Assembly (NCBI GenBank): GCA_028290305.1
Contig: JAQGKC010000103.1
Span: 1-9,782 of the forward strand
Direction: 5' to 3'
DNA length: 9,782 nt
From: Bradyrhizobium sp.
GTDB taxonomy: Bacteria > Pseudomonadota > Alphaproteobacteria > Rhizobiales > Xanthobacteraceae
The notes beneath the pieces were generated by a model. That model saw only the letters and a program-made list of their open reading frames with translations. It was not told the origin of the DNA and made no database searches. Positions within the stretch are counted from its first letter, which is position 1; each line of letters opens with the position of its first letter. This document shows, in pieces, positions 1 through 6,644 of this stretch. A program made the translations under genes and the position numbers.

Positions 1-246
1 CTCGGCGTCGCGGCCGGTCCGCTGTCGCAGGAGCAGCAACTCAAGAGGTCGGTCGCCGAGCTGCTCGACGGCATGAAGCCCTGGCAGGGCGACCGGCGGG
101 TGGTGAACAACCTCGCGCCGGATGAGGCGGCCGACGCCGCGGCGATCTACGGCCCGGAACGCTACGAGCGCTTGGCGTCCATCAAGAAGACCTACGACCC
201 GGCCAACATGTTCCGGCTCAACCACAACGTGATACCGGCCGCCTAA
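1..246 (+). CDS. FAD-binding oxidoreductase, C-terminal end (BBE domain), partial
   Basis: An open frame enters from the left edge and ends at TAA 244-246, giving 81 residues. The end reads YGPERYERLASIKKTYDPAN followed by MFRLNHNVIP, the hallmark C-terminal berberine-bridge (BBE) segment of FAD-linked oxidoreductases of the PCMH/VAO superfamily. In that family this stretch packs against the flavin/substrate site, and the 'YDP.N.FR.N.N' pattern is highly conserved. These enzymes oxidise small organic substrates with FAD and O2 or another acceptor; the substrate cannot be told from this end. Nothing is visible of the FAD-binding domain, which lies outside the window. The codons are strongly GC-ending, unlike the sequence just downstream, so the gene boundary is also a compositional boundary. 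Confidence 0.88.
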   Translation, partial: LGVAAGPLSQEQQLKRSVAELLDGMKPWQGDRRVVNNLAPDEAADAAAIYGPERYERLASIKKTYDPANMFRLNHNVIPAA

Positions 247-1618
247 GCGGACACTGGCTGACCGGGCGGTGCCGGACGTGATCAATTTCGTGGATTATGT
301 CCGGCGCCACCGATGTCTCGGCCGGTCCGGGCGCAGATATTCCTGGCTGCCGCCGCCAATCCCGTGGACGTGGCGATCCGCCTTCGGGCACGAAAAGCTT
401 TAACCAGTCCAAGGTTGCGCCAATCGGATAGACTATGCATTGGAGGGCAGCCTTCCGAGGGGGGCGAATTCGGAATGGCTGGGTTCATCCGGGATATCCA
501 TTCTGCTCTAAAGGGCCGACATCGTCGGGTTGGAGCGTTCCCTTTGGTCAGGCCCATGAACGAACTCTGCCGAAGCAGCCTTCGGATGTGATGTCCCGAA
601 ACTTGAGCTCAGCGGTGAACGACGGCTCGATCATGTGGCCTTTGGTTTCTTGGCCTCGTGAGATTGGGTTTCGGGCTGACGACGGTATCAAGCTGTTTCC
701 TGATCTGCCTTGTCAGGCCGCGCCGGCGGATCAGTTCCGCAAGTAAGGTTCAGAACGCCGTTGGCGGCAACCCTGGTGTTTTCTATATGGATCTCTTGGC
801 GCACTTGTTCCAAGTGCGGTGATCATTGGATTCATGGGGATGATTCGTCTGTCAACGGGCAAACCGCCTCAGAGTCCAAACGAGGCCACCGGAAAATTCA
901 AATTCGGCCACTGAGGTCGAAACAGGCCAGCACGTTCTCGACGAAGAATGAAAGAGGCCGTCAACTGAGCAGCGGAATGCGCGATTAAGCGTCCAAGATT
1001 GACCTCTCCACCACTCAGTAGATCGATAGCTTAGCTCGCGGATCGGCGTCGGGACAGGTCGAACCATCCGACGCCTTCGACACGAATCGTGTTGCGCCGC
1101 GCCCGGAGCGTGGCGACCGCCCGCGAGCCGACATGTACGGCATGCCATCTTGCAGCTGGCAACTCAACAACGCGCAGGTCGTTCGAACATGCTCGGACTA
1201 CGTCAGAGGTTCCTTAAGGCGGCAGCTCTGATCGAGGTGAACGACGTTGCCCCCGTCAGGACCGATACGGCAACGTGCGGAGATTGAGATCGTTCTGAGC
1301 GCGTGTGCCACGAGCGTTCGAGTCGAAGGCAGTGTTGTCATCGGTAGCCCTGTCGCGGAGGTGTTCGCATTCTCTGCTGATGCGACTTGCGGAGCGTGAC
1401 CGGCGCATCTTCGTTGAAGTGCAGCTCCGTCAGCTGACACGTGAAATCGTTTCACTTCCGCGATCGTTCGAAACTCTACAAGATAATCCCCGACTCCCCT
1501 CTTGGCTCGCCGTCGCTTTGCTGGATGGTTGCAGAGAGGTCGAGGTTCCGCCGAGGTTGAGGACTATCGCCGTGTCTCTCGCCTTCATAGCTTATAACTT
1601 CGAACCACGGGACAAATC
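247..1618. other. Long stretch without a convincing gene; decayed or non-coding
   Basis: About 1.37 kb with no frame that reads as a recognisable full protein on either strand. The open frames present are short, overlap in several frames, carry cysteine/arginine/tryptophan-rich low-coherence translations, and lack good ribosome sites. Base composition is more mixed than in the flanking genes. One local piece (1310-1399) resembles the start of an SRPBCC protein and is listed separately. The right end presumably holds the promoter of the oxalate decarboxylase gene: a TATAAC hexamer lies at 1593-1598, but I see no matching -35 box. The most likely explanation is decayed genes or mobile-element debris between two functional genes; no transposase motif or terminal repeat could be identified. 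Confidence 0.5.
1310..1399 (+). pseudogene. Fragment resembling the N-terminus of an SRPBCC/START-like protein
   Basis: In the frame ending at TGA 1397-1399 the translation includes VVIGSPVAEVFAFSADA, preceded by SVRVEGS. This resembles the first strand and helix of SRPBCC (polyketide cyclase/START-like) proteins, which typically begin 'v.gsv.IdrPveeVFafvsD'. The frame closes right after this segment, and I find no continuation of the fold in the other frames, so if real it is a remnant rather than a gene. The match is about 25 residues long and judged by eye only; chance resemblance is possible. Confidence 0.33.
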
Positions 1619-2845
1619 ATGGATTCCATTTCTCGCCGTAAAATGCTGGCAGCGGCAGCTGCGGGAGGCCTATTGACAACGAGTGCAATCGCACAAGCGC
1701 AATCCGGCGCCGCCATTCCTCGGCCACAGCGGCCAGGTCGCGGTGGCTCCGATCCCGGACCGCGCAATCTAATGCGGGACCAACAGAACCCCGATATCCT
1801 CGTGCCGCCTTCGACCGATCACGGCTCTTTGCCGAACCTGCGCTTCTCGTTCTCCGACGCTCATATGCGACTGGAGACAGGCGGCTGGACCCGCCAGGTG
1901 ACCCGGCGTGAGTTGGGCGTTGCCACCGCACTTGCTGGGGTCAACATGCGCTTGAATGCCGGCGGCGTGCGCGAGCTGCATTGGCACAAGGCTTCCGAGT
2001 GGGCTTACATGCTTTACGGAACAGCCCGTATCACGGCAGTCGATCCAGACGGTCGCTATTTCGTCGATGAGGTCGGCGTGGGCGACCTTTGGTTTTTTCC
2101 GTCTGGAACTCCGCATTCAATCCAGGGGCTTGGTCCCGACGGCTGTGAATTTCTTCTCGTTTTCGACGATGGCGATTTCGACGAAGACAACACATTCATG
2201 ATCAACGATTGGTTCAAGCACACGCCGAACGAAGTGCTTGGTAAGAATTTTGGAGTGCCAGCTTCATTGTTTGGCCACACCCCAGAAGAAAGCGAGCGCT
2301 ATATTTTTCCGGCTCCATTGCCCGGCCCACTCAACTCGGCCAGCATTCCCGGCGCAAACCCGGTCGAGACAAGCTACACGTGGCGGCTGATGGCGCAGGA
2401 ACCCGTTCTAACAAAGGGTGGCACGGTGCGGATCAACGATTCTCGTTTGTTTCCGATCAATACGACCACCGCCGCGGCGCTCGTCGAGGTAAATCCAGGT
2501 GGAATGCGCGAGCTACACTGGCATCCTAACGGGGATGAGTGGCTCTACGTCATCGAAGGTCAGGCTCGCATGGGCGTGTTTGCCGGTCAGGGACAGGCGC
2601 GTACATTCGATCTCACAGCAGGCGACGTCGGTTACGTTCCGGTCGCGATGGGCCATTACCTCGAGAATACAGGCAATGGCCCATTTCGGTTTCTCGAAAC
2701 GTTCAAGAGCCGCTACTTCGTCGACGTTTCTCTCGACACATGGATGGCGTCGACTCCGCCGGAACTCGTGGATGCGCATCTGAAACTGGACAAAGAAGTC
2801 ATGAACGCGCTGCGAAAGACCAAGGCTCTGGTCGCGCCCACTTGA
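1619..2845 (+). CDS. oxdC: Oxalate decarboxylase family bicupin, Tat-exported
   Basis: A 408-residue protein with two cupin domains, close in layout to Bacillus OxdC (about 385 aa) plus an export signal. OxdC converts oxalate to formate and CO2 using Mn2+. The N-terminus SRRKMLAAAAAGG (from residue 5) is a twin-arginine signal followed by a hydrophobic stretch and AxA cleavage options near residues 25-27, so the enzyme probably acts in the periplasm. Cupin 1 carries RELHWH with H121, H123, E127 and H166; cupin 2 carries RELHWH with H300, H302, E307 and H346, so both Mn sites are complete with their arginines (R119, R298). The lid after FDDGDF reads D-E-D-N (188-191), where Bacillus OxdC has S-E-N-S. 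The glutamate linked to decarboxylation (E162 in Bacillus) is kept as E189, favouring decarboxylase over oxidase activity. The ATG is fixed by the signal peptide; the ribosome site is weak. An MDR oxidoreductase gene follows in the same direction. Confidence 0.92.
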   Translation: MDSISRRKMLAAAAAGGLLTTSAIAQAQSGAAIPRPQRPGRGGSDPGPRNLMRDQQNPDILVPPSTDHGSLPNLRFSFSDAHMRLETGGWTRQVTRRELGVATALAGVNMRLNAGGVRELHWHKASEWAYMLYGTARITAVDPDGRYFVDEVGVGDLWFFPSGTPHSIQGLGPDGCEFLLVFDDGDFDEDNTFMINDWFKHTPNEVLGKNFGVPASLFGHTPEESERYIFPAPLPGPLNSASIPGANPVETSYTWRLMAQEPVLTKGGTVRINDSRLFPINTTTAAALVEVNPGGMRELHWHPNGDEWLYVIEGQARMGVFAGQGQARTFDLTAGDVGYVPVAMGHYLENTGNGPFRFLETFKSRYFVDVSLDTWMASTPPELVDAHLKLDKEVMNALRKTKALVAPT

Positions 2846-2934
2846 GGGCGCCGCTGAGTGCGCCCCGACCCGTTTCCGGTGCCATCTCTTCAACCAGATG
2901 GTGCAGCGGGAGCCGAAATTCGTGCTTTTACGAA
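2846..2934 (+). terminator. Stem-loop cluster just after the oxalate decarboxylase stop codon
   Basis: Three small perfect inverted repeats follow the stop codon: GGGCGC/GCGCCC (2846-2851 with 2860-2865, 8-nt loop), CCATCT/AGATGG (2882-2887 with 2896-2901) and TTCGT/ACGAA (2919-2923 with 2930-2934). The first starts on the base after the TGA and is the best terminator candidate, but it is followed by CGACCCGTTT rather than a strong T-run. It may be an attenuating or mRNA-stabilising hairpin that lowers read-through into the downstream oxidoreductase gene. Confidence 0.3.
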
Positions 2935-3009
2935 ACTGGACCACCCAGAACGCAACTGATTGTGATTGAGCTGCGGAATACCCCGCAATGCAGCGAAGAG
3001 GTAATGAAA

Positions 3010-3966
3010 ATGGCAGCCGAGAACACTAACCAACTCTCAATGAAGGCGTGGCGAGTGCACGAGTTTGGTCCTCCGGAAAATATGATCTTCGAAACAATTC
3101 CCCGGCCATTTCCGGCTGCAGGCGAGGTTCTTGTCAAAATACATGCGGCGGGCGTTGGCCCTTGGGACGCGTGGATTAGAGCCGGAAAGAGTGCAGTACT
3201 TCAACCTCTTCCTCTCACGCTCGGATCGGACTTGGCTGGTGAGGTGATAACTCTTGGCTCGGATGTTTCGCACATAGCGGTGGGCGATCAGGTTTTCGGG
3301 GTAACCAACACTCAGTTTCTTGGCGCGTATGCCGAATATGCAGTCGCATCGGCTGCGATGCTTTCCAAAAAGCCAAGCTCGCTCAGCTATACCGAGGCTG
3401 CTGCGGTTCCCGTCGTCGCTGTTACTGCTTGGCAGGGTCTGTTTGACTACGCTCGGCCCGAAGCTGGTCAAATGGTGGTCATCCACGGAGCTGCCGGGAA
3501 CGTTGGAGCGTTGGCTGTGCAGCTCGCTGTTCGGGCTCACCTGCGCTCCGTAGCCACCGTAAGCAGGAAAGATATCGATTATGTGCGGGCACTTGGTGCG
3601 GACAAGGTGGTGGACTACCAAACACAGCGGTTTGAAGATGAAGTAAGGGACGCTGACGCGGTACTCGATCTCGTTGGAGGAGAAACACAAGCCCGTTCCT
3701 TTCAGATTCTAAGACGGGGTGGAAAACTGATATCGACTGTGTCCAAGCCGGATCAAGATCGGGCCAAACAGCATGGCGTCACCGCGACCTTTTTCTTGGT
3801 AGACGTCACAACGGAGCGTCTGTGCAAAATTGCGGCGCTTATCGATCGCGGCGATCTGAAGACGCGAATGGGCGCCATCATGCCTCTCGCTGATGCGCGA
3901 GAGGCGCACATGATCTTGGATGGTCGACGACCGAAACCGCAAGGAAAGATCGTGCTAAGCGTGTAG
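3010..3966 (+). CDS. Zinc-free MDR-family NADP-dependent oxidoreductase (quinone reductase-like)
   Basis: A medium-chain dehydrogenase/reductase of 318 residues from this start. The N-terminal GroES-like domain begins at MKAWRVHEFG (residue 11); the Rossmann NAD(P)-binding motif is HGAAGNVGALAVQLA (159-173), and AAAVPVVAVTAWQGL (130-144) is the helix typical of quinone reductase-like MDRs. The catalytic and structural zinc cysteines of alcohol dehydrogenases are absent, so it probably reduces quinones or enones with NADPH; the substrate is unknown. The frame is open back to an ATG at 2539 inside the preceding gene, but GAAGAGG at 2995-3001 lies 8 nt from the ATG at 3010 and fits that start. 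ATG 3004 (too close to the ribosome site) and ATG 3040 (at MKAW) are alternatives. The 164-nt gap after the oxalate decarboxylase holds stem-loops, so co-transcription is possible but not certain. Confidence 0.88.
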   Translation: MAAENTNQLSMKAWRVHEFGPPENMIFETIPRPFPAAGEVLVKIHAAGVGPWDAWIRAGKSAVLQPLPLTLGSDLAGEVITLGSDVSHIAVGDQVFGVTNTQFLGAYAEYAVASAAMLSKKPSSLSYTEAAAVPVVAVTAWQGLFDYARPEAGQMVVIHGAAGNVGALAVQLAVRAHLRSVATVSRKDIDYVRALGADKVVDYQTQRFEDEVRDADAVLDLVGGETQARSFQILRRGGKLISTVSKPDQDRAKQHGVTATFFLVDVTTERLCKIAALIDRGDLKTRMGAIMPLADAREAHMILDGRRPKPQGKIVLSV

Positions 3967-4056
3967 ACAGTCGCACTGAGTTGAAAGTCCCTATGTCCGA
4001 TCGGTCGTTGAGAACTGAGCCGCCGTCCCCGTCTATGGTCATCAACGGGCTGATGC

Positions 4057-5455
4057 ATGCCGGCCGGTGAGGGGGGCCTTCCCATCCAACTCGATCGTGC
4101 CAGAAAGATCCCGCTGTCTGCCCACATTTATTCGGCGATCCGGGAAAGCATCGAGAATGGACGGCTCGCCTCAGGCGCGCGCTTGCCTTCTTGGCAGGAT
4201 CTTGCCGCTCAGCTCGGCGTCTCCCGCGGGACCGTGCGTGTGGCCTATGAACGTCTCATTGCGGAGCAATTCACGATTGGTCTCGGCCCGGCAGGAACTC
4301 GTGTCGCAGAGCGGCGGTCCCGACCCTCAATGCCCGATCGGCCGCAGGAAGCCCCACTTCTTGAGTTCGGAAGTACGCCGCTGGTCTTTCAGATGGGCGT
4401 ACCCTCTCAGGACGCCTTCCCGTTCAAGCTGTGGTCACGCATCCTGACTCGGGAAACCCGGCAGGCTGCGGCGGGGCCCTTAACGTATCCGGATCCGCGT
4501 GGCGATCCGGAGCTACGAAAGGAGATCGCGGCCTACTTAGGACTGGCCCGGGGTATTCGGTGCAGTTCCTCCCAGGTGCTTGTAACGGGCGGATTCTCCG
4601 GTGCGCTTGGTCTAGCGATCCGGGGGCTTCAGCTTGGAAACACGGAAGCTTGGATCGAGGATCCAAGCTTTCCGCTAACCCGGACCGCGCTTGACCTGGC
4701 TGGCATGCATGTGACAGCTGCACCGGTCGATGCCGAGGGATTGGATGTTGCGGTCGTTGCACAGACCGCCGCCGCCGCGTCACTGGCGGTTGTGACACCA
4801 GGCCAACAGGCGCCGCTCGGGGTGACAATGTCGCTGTCACGGCGTCTTACTTCTCGTCTGGGCTCGCCGAAGCGGCGCCTGGATCATCGAGGATGATTAC
4901 CTGAGCGAACTGCAACTGACAGGACGAGCGGCTCCGGCGCTTGCATCTCTCGACCATGGCGGACGGGTGCTGCATATCGGCAGTTTCAGCAAAACGATCA
5001 GCCCTTCGCTGCGCCTGGGTTTCATGGTCGTGCCGCCGGAACTGAGCAGGCGGTTCGGTGAGCTCGCTGCTTGCTTGGCGCCGGCGCCCGCTGTGGCCGT
5101 ACAGCGCGCTGTAGCGGAATTCATGCGGCAAGGGTGCTATCTTCGTCATCTGCGCCGCATGAAGCAGCTTTACACCGCCCGACGGGAAACCCTGCTTCGT
5201 TACCTGGGAGAGACGGCATTAGGCTCGATAAAGGTGCAAGCAACCGCCGGTCTAGCAGTGATGATCTTGCTTCCCGAGTCTAGGTCAGACGTGGACATCG
5301 CTTCGCGCGCGCTGCAGTTTGGCTTGGCACCGGCTCCCCTGTCGCCTTGGTACACACAGCCTTCCAGGCACCAGGGACTGCTGCTCGGCGTGACCAACCT
5401 CAATGAACGGCGGCTGAAGGAGGACTGTCGTCGGCTGCTGGAATTGGCACGATAG
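4057..5455 (+). pseudogene. MocR-type regulator (GntR wHTH + aminotransferase I/II domain), frameshifted
   Basis: Two adjacent frames together give one MocR-type protein of about 466 residues, a normal length. Frame one (4057 to about 4848) encodes the winged helix (residues 19-85, with LGVSRGTVRVAYERL) and the first part of the aminotransferase fold (GPLTYPDPRGDPELR, VLVTGGFSGALGL, TPGQQAPLGVTMSLSRRL). Frame two resumes at about 4850 with WARRSGAWIIEDDY, then GSFSKTISPSLRLGF, with the PLP-binding lysine at codon 4991-4993, and runs to TAG 5453. The break lies around 4846-4852; comparison with the usual 'RRLALLxWARR' suggests a net loss of two bases (or one extra). Unshifted, translation stops at 4894-4896 without the PLP lysine. 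MocR proteins sense PLP or related ligands and control nearby genes, here perhaps the flanking oxidoreductase or the convergent cupin. It could be a true pseudogene or a sequencing error. TGA 4051-4053 limits the start to ATG 4057. Confidence 0.85.
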
Positions 5456-5525
5456 CGTCAAGGGACGTTCGTTTCAATATTTGGCAGTGAGGCCGGAAGC
5501 TCAGACGGTGCAACCAGGACTTGGC

Positions 5526-5542
5526 GATCGTCTTAGACGATC
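5526..5542. repeat. Perfect inverted repeat GATCGTC-TTA-GACGATC
   Basis: Seven-base arms (5526-5532 and 5536-5542) flank a 3-base centre in the 286-bp gap between two convergent genes. The gap otherwise shows no gene. The shape suits a dimeric regulator site or a small hairpin; there is no T-run after it on either strand, so it is not a standard terminator. Confidence 0.35.
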
Positions 5543-5741
5543 TGCTGCTGCCCTTCGCGGCGAGTTTTTGCCAGGCTGAACGCCTGATGATCACTTCGAG
5601 TCCGTGAGCGACGCAGGTCAACTTCGATGCAAGACTACTCTGCACGACGTACCCGTGCACGCCGCGAAGGGCCTTGATGCCTTCAGGTGCGATTTGATTG
5701 TAGTCAAGGCGGTTTCTTACTTTTTCCTCCTTGAGGAGGCG

Positions 5742-6161
5742 TCATTTGACGGGAGTGGTCAATTCCTTGTCGTCGGTATCGACGACGAACACCGCGAGTA
5801 GCTTTGCAGGTCTGCTCTTGCTCGCATTGCGGCTGACACGATGCCGGGAGCCCGGCGCCTCGTAAAAGCTCTCGCCGACGCGATAGACCCTCCGCGGTCC
5901 GTCATCTACCTGCGACTCGATTTCTCCAGACAAGACGTAGGCGAAGATGAAAGCCGATTTGGCGTGGGTGTGCGATGGGGAGGCGCCGCCCGGCTTATAA
6001 TCGACAACCAACGCTACCAGCGACTTGCCGGGAATATTGAGTATCGTCTGCTGGAAGATGGATTTGACCGTCTCGTCGACGCCATCCTTGGCGGCAGCAG
6101 GCGTTGCGGTAGCGATTGCTACGACAGCGCAAGCTGCGCCGAAAATAGTACGTACTTTCAT
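5742..6161 (-). CDS. Small exported single-cupin protein
   Basis: A 139-residue protein. Residues 1-24 (MKVRTIFGAACAVVAIATAT then PAAA) form a Sec signal peptide with cleavage likely after PAAA. The mature part is one cupin barrel: motif 1 GASPSHTHAK gives H64 and H66, and motif 2 GESFYEAPGSRH gives H107 followed by N112. The glutamate normally four or five residues after HxH is not at the canonical spacing, so metal binding may rest on fewer ligands. Ending LLAVFVVDTDDKELTTPVK is typical of the small periplasmic cupins I recall from Proteobacteria. AAAGGAG (plus-strand 6171-6177) sits 9 nt before the ATG and fixes the start. It converges with the broken MocR gene. Function is unknown; such proteins are often placed near stress or redox regulators, which is context, not proof. 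Confidence 0.87.
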   Translation of the reverse strand: MKVRTIFGAACAVVAIATATPAAAKDGVDETVKSIFQQTILNIPGKSLVALVVDYKPGGASPSHTHAKSAFIFAYVLSGEIESQVDDGPRRVYRVGESFYEAPGSRHRVSRNASKSRPAKLLAVFVVDTDDKELTTPVK

Positions 6162-6230
6162 GGTGGCGTTCTCCTTTGTCGCTTAGGTGCGCTCGCCTCG
6201 GCCCAAAGAAAAGCACCAAGAATGTACAAA

Positions 6231-6244
6231 CGTGGTGTACCACG
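6231..6244. promoter_or_regulatory. Palindrome CGTGGT-GT-ACCACG upstream of the cupin gene
   Basis: Perfect 6-base arms around GT, about 70-85 bp upstream of the cupin ATG on the minus strand. A TGTAC repeat (6224-6228 and 6236-6240) overlaps it. Its position in the likely promoter region and its symmetry make it a candidate operator. No convincing -35/-10 pair was found, and the regulator is unknown. Confidence 0.32.
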
Positions 6245-6327
6245 CACGCATACCCGCTGCGGTTAAATATTGATCGATCTACACAAGACCACCAGCACAT
6301 CGGCGCGCTCGGCCAACGCGAGGCGTT

Positions 6328-6378
6328 GACTCAAACCGGAGACCAGGTGGTCGGCTTGGCATTTGAGTCGGATCCGAC
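6328..6378. promoter_or_regulatory. Nested inverted repeats upstream of the short ORF
   Basis: GACTCAAA (6328-6335) is inverted as TTTGAGTC (6362-6369), and this overlaps a perfect 12-bp palindrome GTCGGATCCGAC (6367-6378). A -35-like TTGACT lies at 6326-6331, without a clear -10 box. The cluster ends 25 bp before the ATG of the short ORF at 6404, so it could be its operator. This is structural evidence only. Confidence 0.3.
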
Positions 6379-6403
6379 GAGCGAGATAGCCGTTAGGTGA
6401 GCG

Positions 6404-6565
6404 ATGCCAAAGAAGGGGGGCGCACCAGCCGAGCCGTCACGCGATGGTGCAGTCAGAATCGGTGATCTTGGTACTGTTTTACGCGCAGACGCATCGCATC
6501 TATTCGCAATAATCAATGGCCCTGGCGGCTTCGATGCAACTTTATCTTGTGACACGGCTGTCTAA
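6404..6565 (+). CDS. Short hypothetical ORF, 53 residues, duplicated near the second HD gene
   Basis: ATG 6404 to TAA 6563-6565 gives a protein starting MPKKGGAPAEPSRDGAVRIG, with DLGTVLRADASHLFAIINGP in the middle. An SD-like AGGTGA (6395-6400) precedes it closely. The central part recurs upstream of the second HD gene (9367-9452). In the second copy the pattern RDG-x2-RI-x2-LGTVL is kept in one frame and HLFA-x2-NGP in another, separated by a one-base length difference. Several base changes in these blocks leave the residue unchanged (for example TTC GCA/TTC GCC and AAT GGC/AAC GGC), as expected for former or present coding sequence. The similarity stops after NGP, where the tails differ, so the C-terminus here may be acquired. 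The family is not recognised. Alternatively the block is a conserved regulatory leader that happens to be open. Confidence 0.38.
   Translation: MPKKGGAPAEPSRDGAVRIGDLGTVLRADASHLFAIINGPGGFDATLSCDTAV
6440..6524 (+). repeat. Upstream repeat, copy 1 (A1)
   Basis: From CGCGATGGT to CCCTG this 85-bp block matches 9367-9452 in the same orientation. Clear anchors are CAGAAT, GGTACTGTTTTA and GCATCTATTCGC, and finally GGCCCTG. The copies differ by scattered substitutions and one base in length. It lies inside the short ORF and is separated from its HD gene by the RES gene. Confidence 0.7.
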
Positions 6566-6644
6566 AACGGCAGGCCTGATCACCTCAGTCGCAGGGTTGG
6601 CGTTGTTGCTCGGCCGGAGTTCGAAACTTTCCAGGAGAACACAG

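Noticed and set aside
282..746. Overlapping short open frames on both strands after the FAD oxidoreductase
   Set aside because: Low-coherence translations in several frames at once, with no ribosome sites or motifs; treated as part of the gene-poor stretch.
1305..1676. Plus-strand open frame of 123 codons before the oxalate decarboxylase gene
   Set aside because: It overlaps the Tat signal region of that gene in another frame, lacks a ribosome site and has no recognisable domain.
2513..2944. Minus-strand open frame of 143 codons over the end of the oxalate decarboxylase gene
   Set aside because: It is antisense to the second cupin domain and shows no recognisable fold.
2539..3009. Upstream extension of the MDR oxidoreductase frame to an ATG inside the oxalate decarboxylase gene
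   Set aside because: The extension overlaps a well-supported gene in another frame, its translation is arginine/serine-rich and unlike the family, and a good ribosome site precedes the ATG at 3010.
3037..3690. Minus-strand open frame of 217 codons opposite the MDR gene
   Set aside because: It lies wholly antisense to a clear MDR protein and its translation shows no domain pattern.
5726..5739. Inverted repeat CCTCC-TTGA-GGAGG beside a T-run as a terminator
   Set aside because: For a transcript in either direction the T-run is on the wrong side (before the hairpin on the plus strand, A-run after it on the minus strand).
6516..6644. Upstream extension of the RES frame to ATG 6516
   Set aside because: There is no ribosome site before it, it overlaps the short ORF, and AGGAG lies 7 nt before the ATG at 6645.
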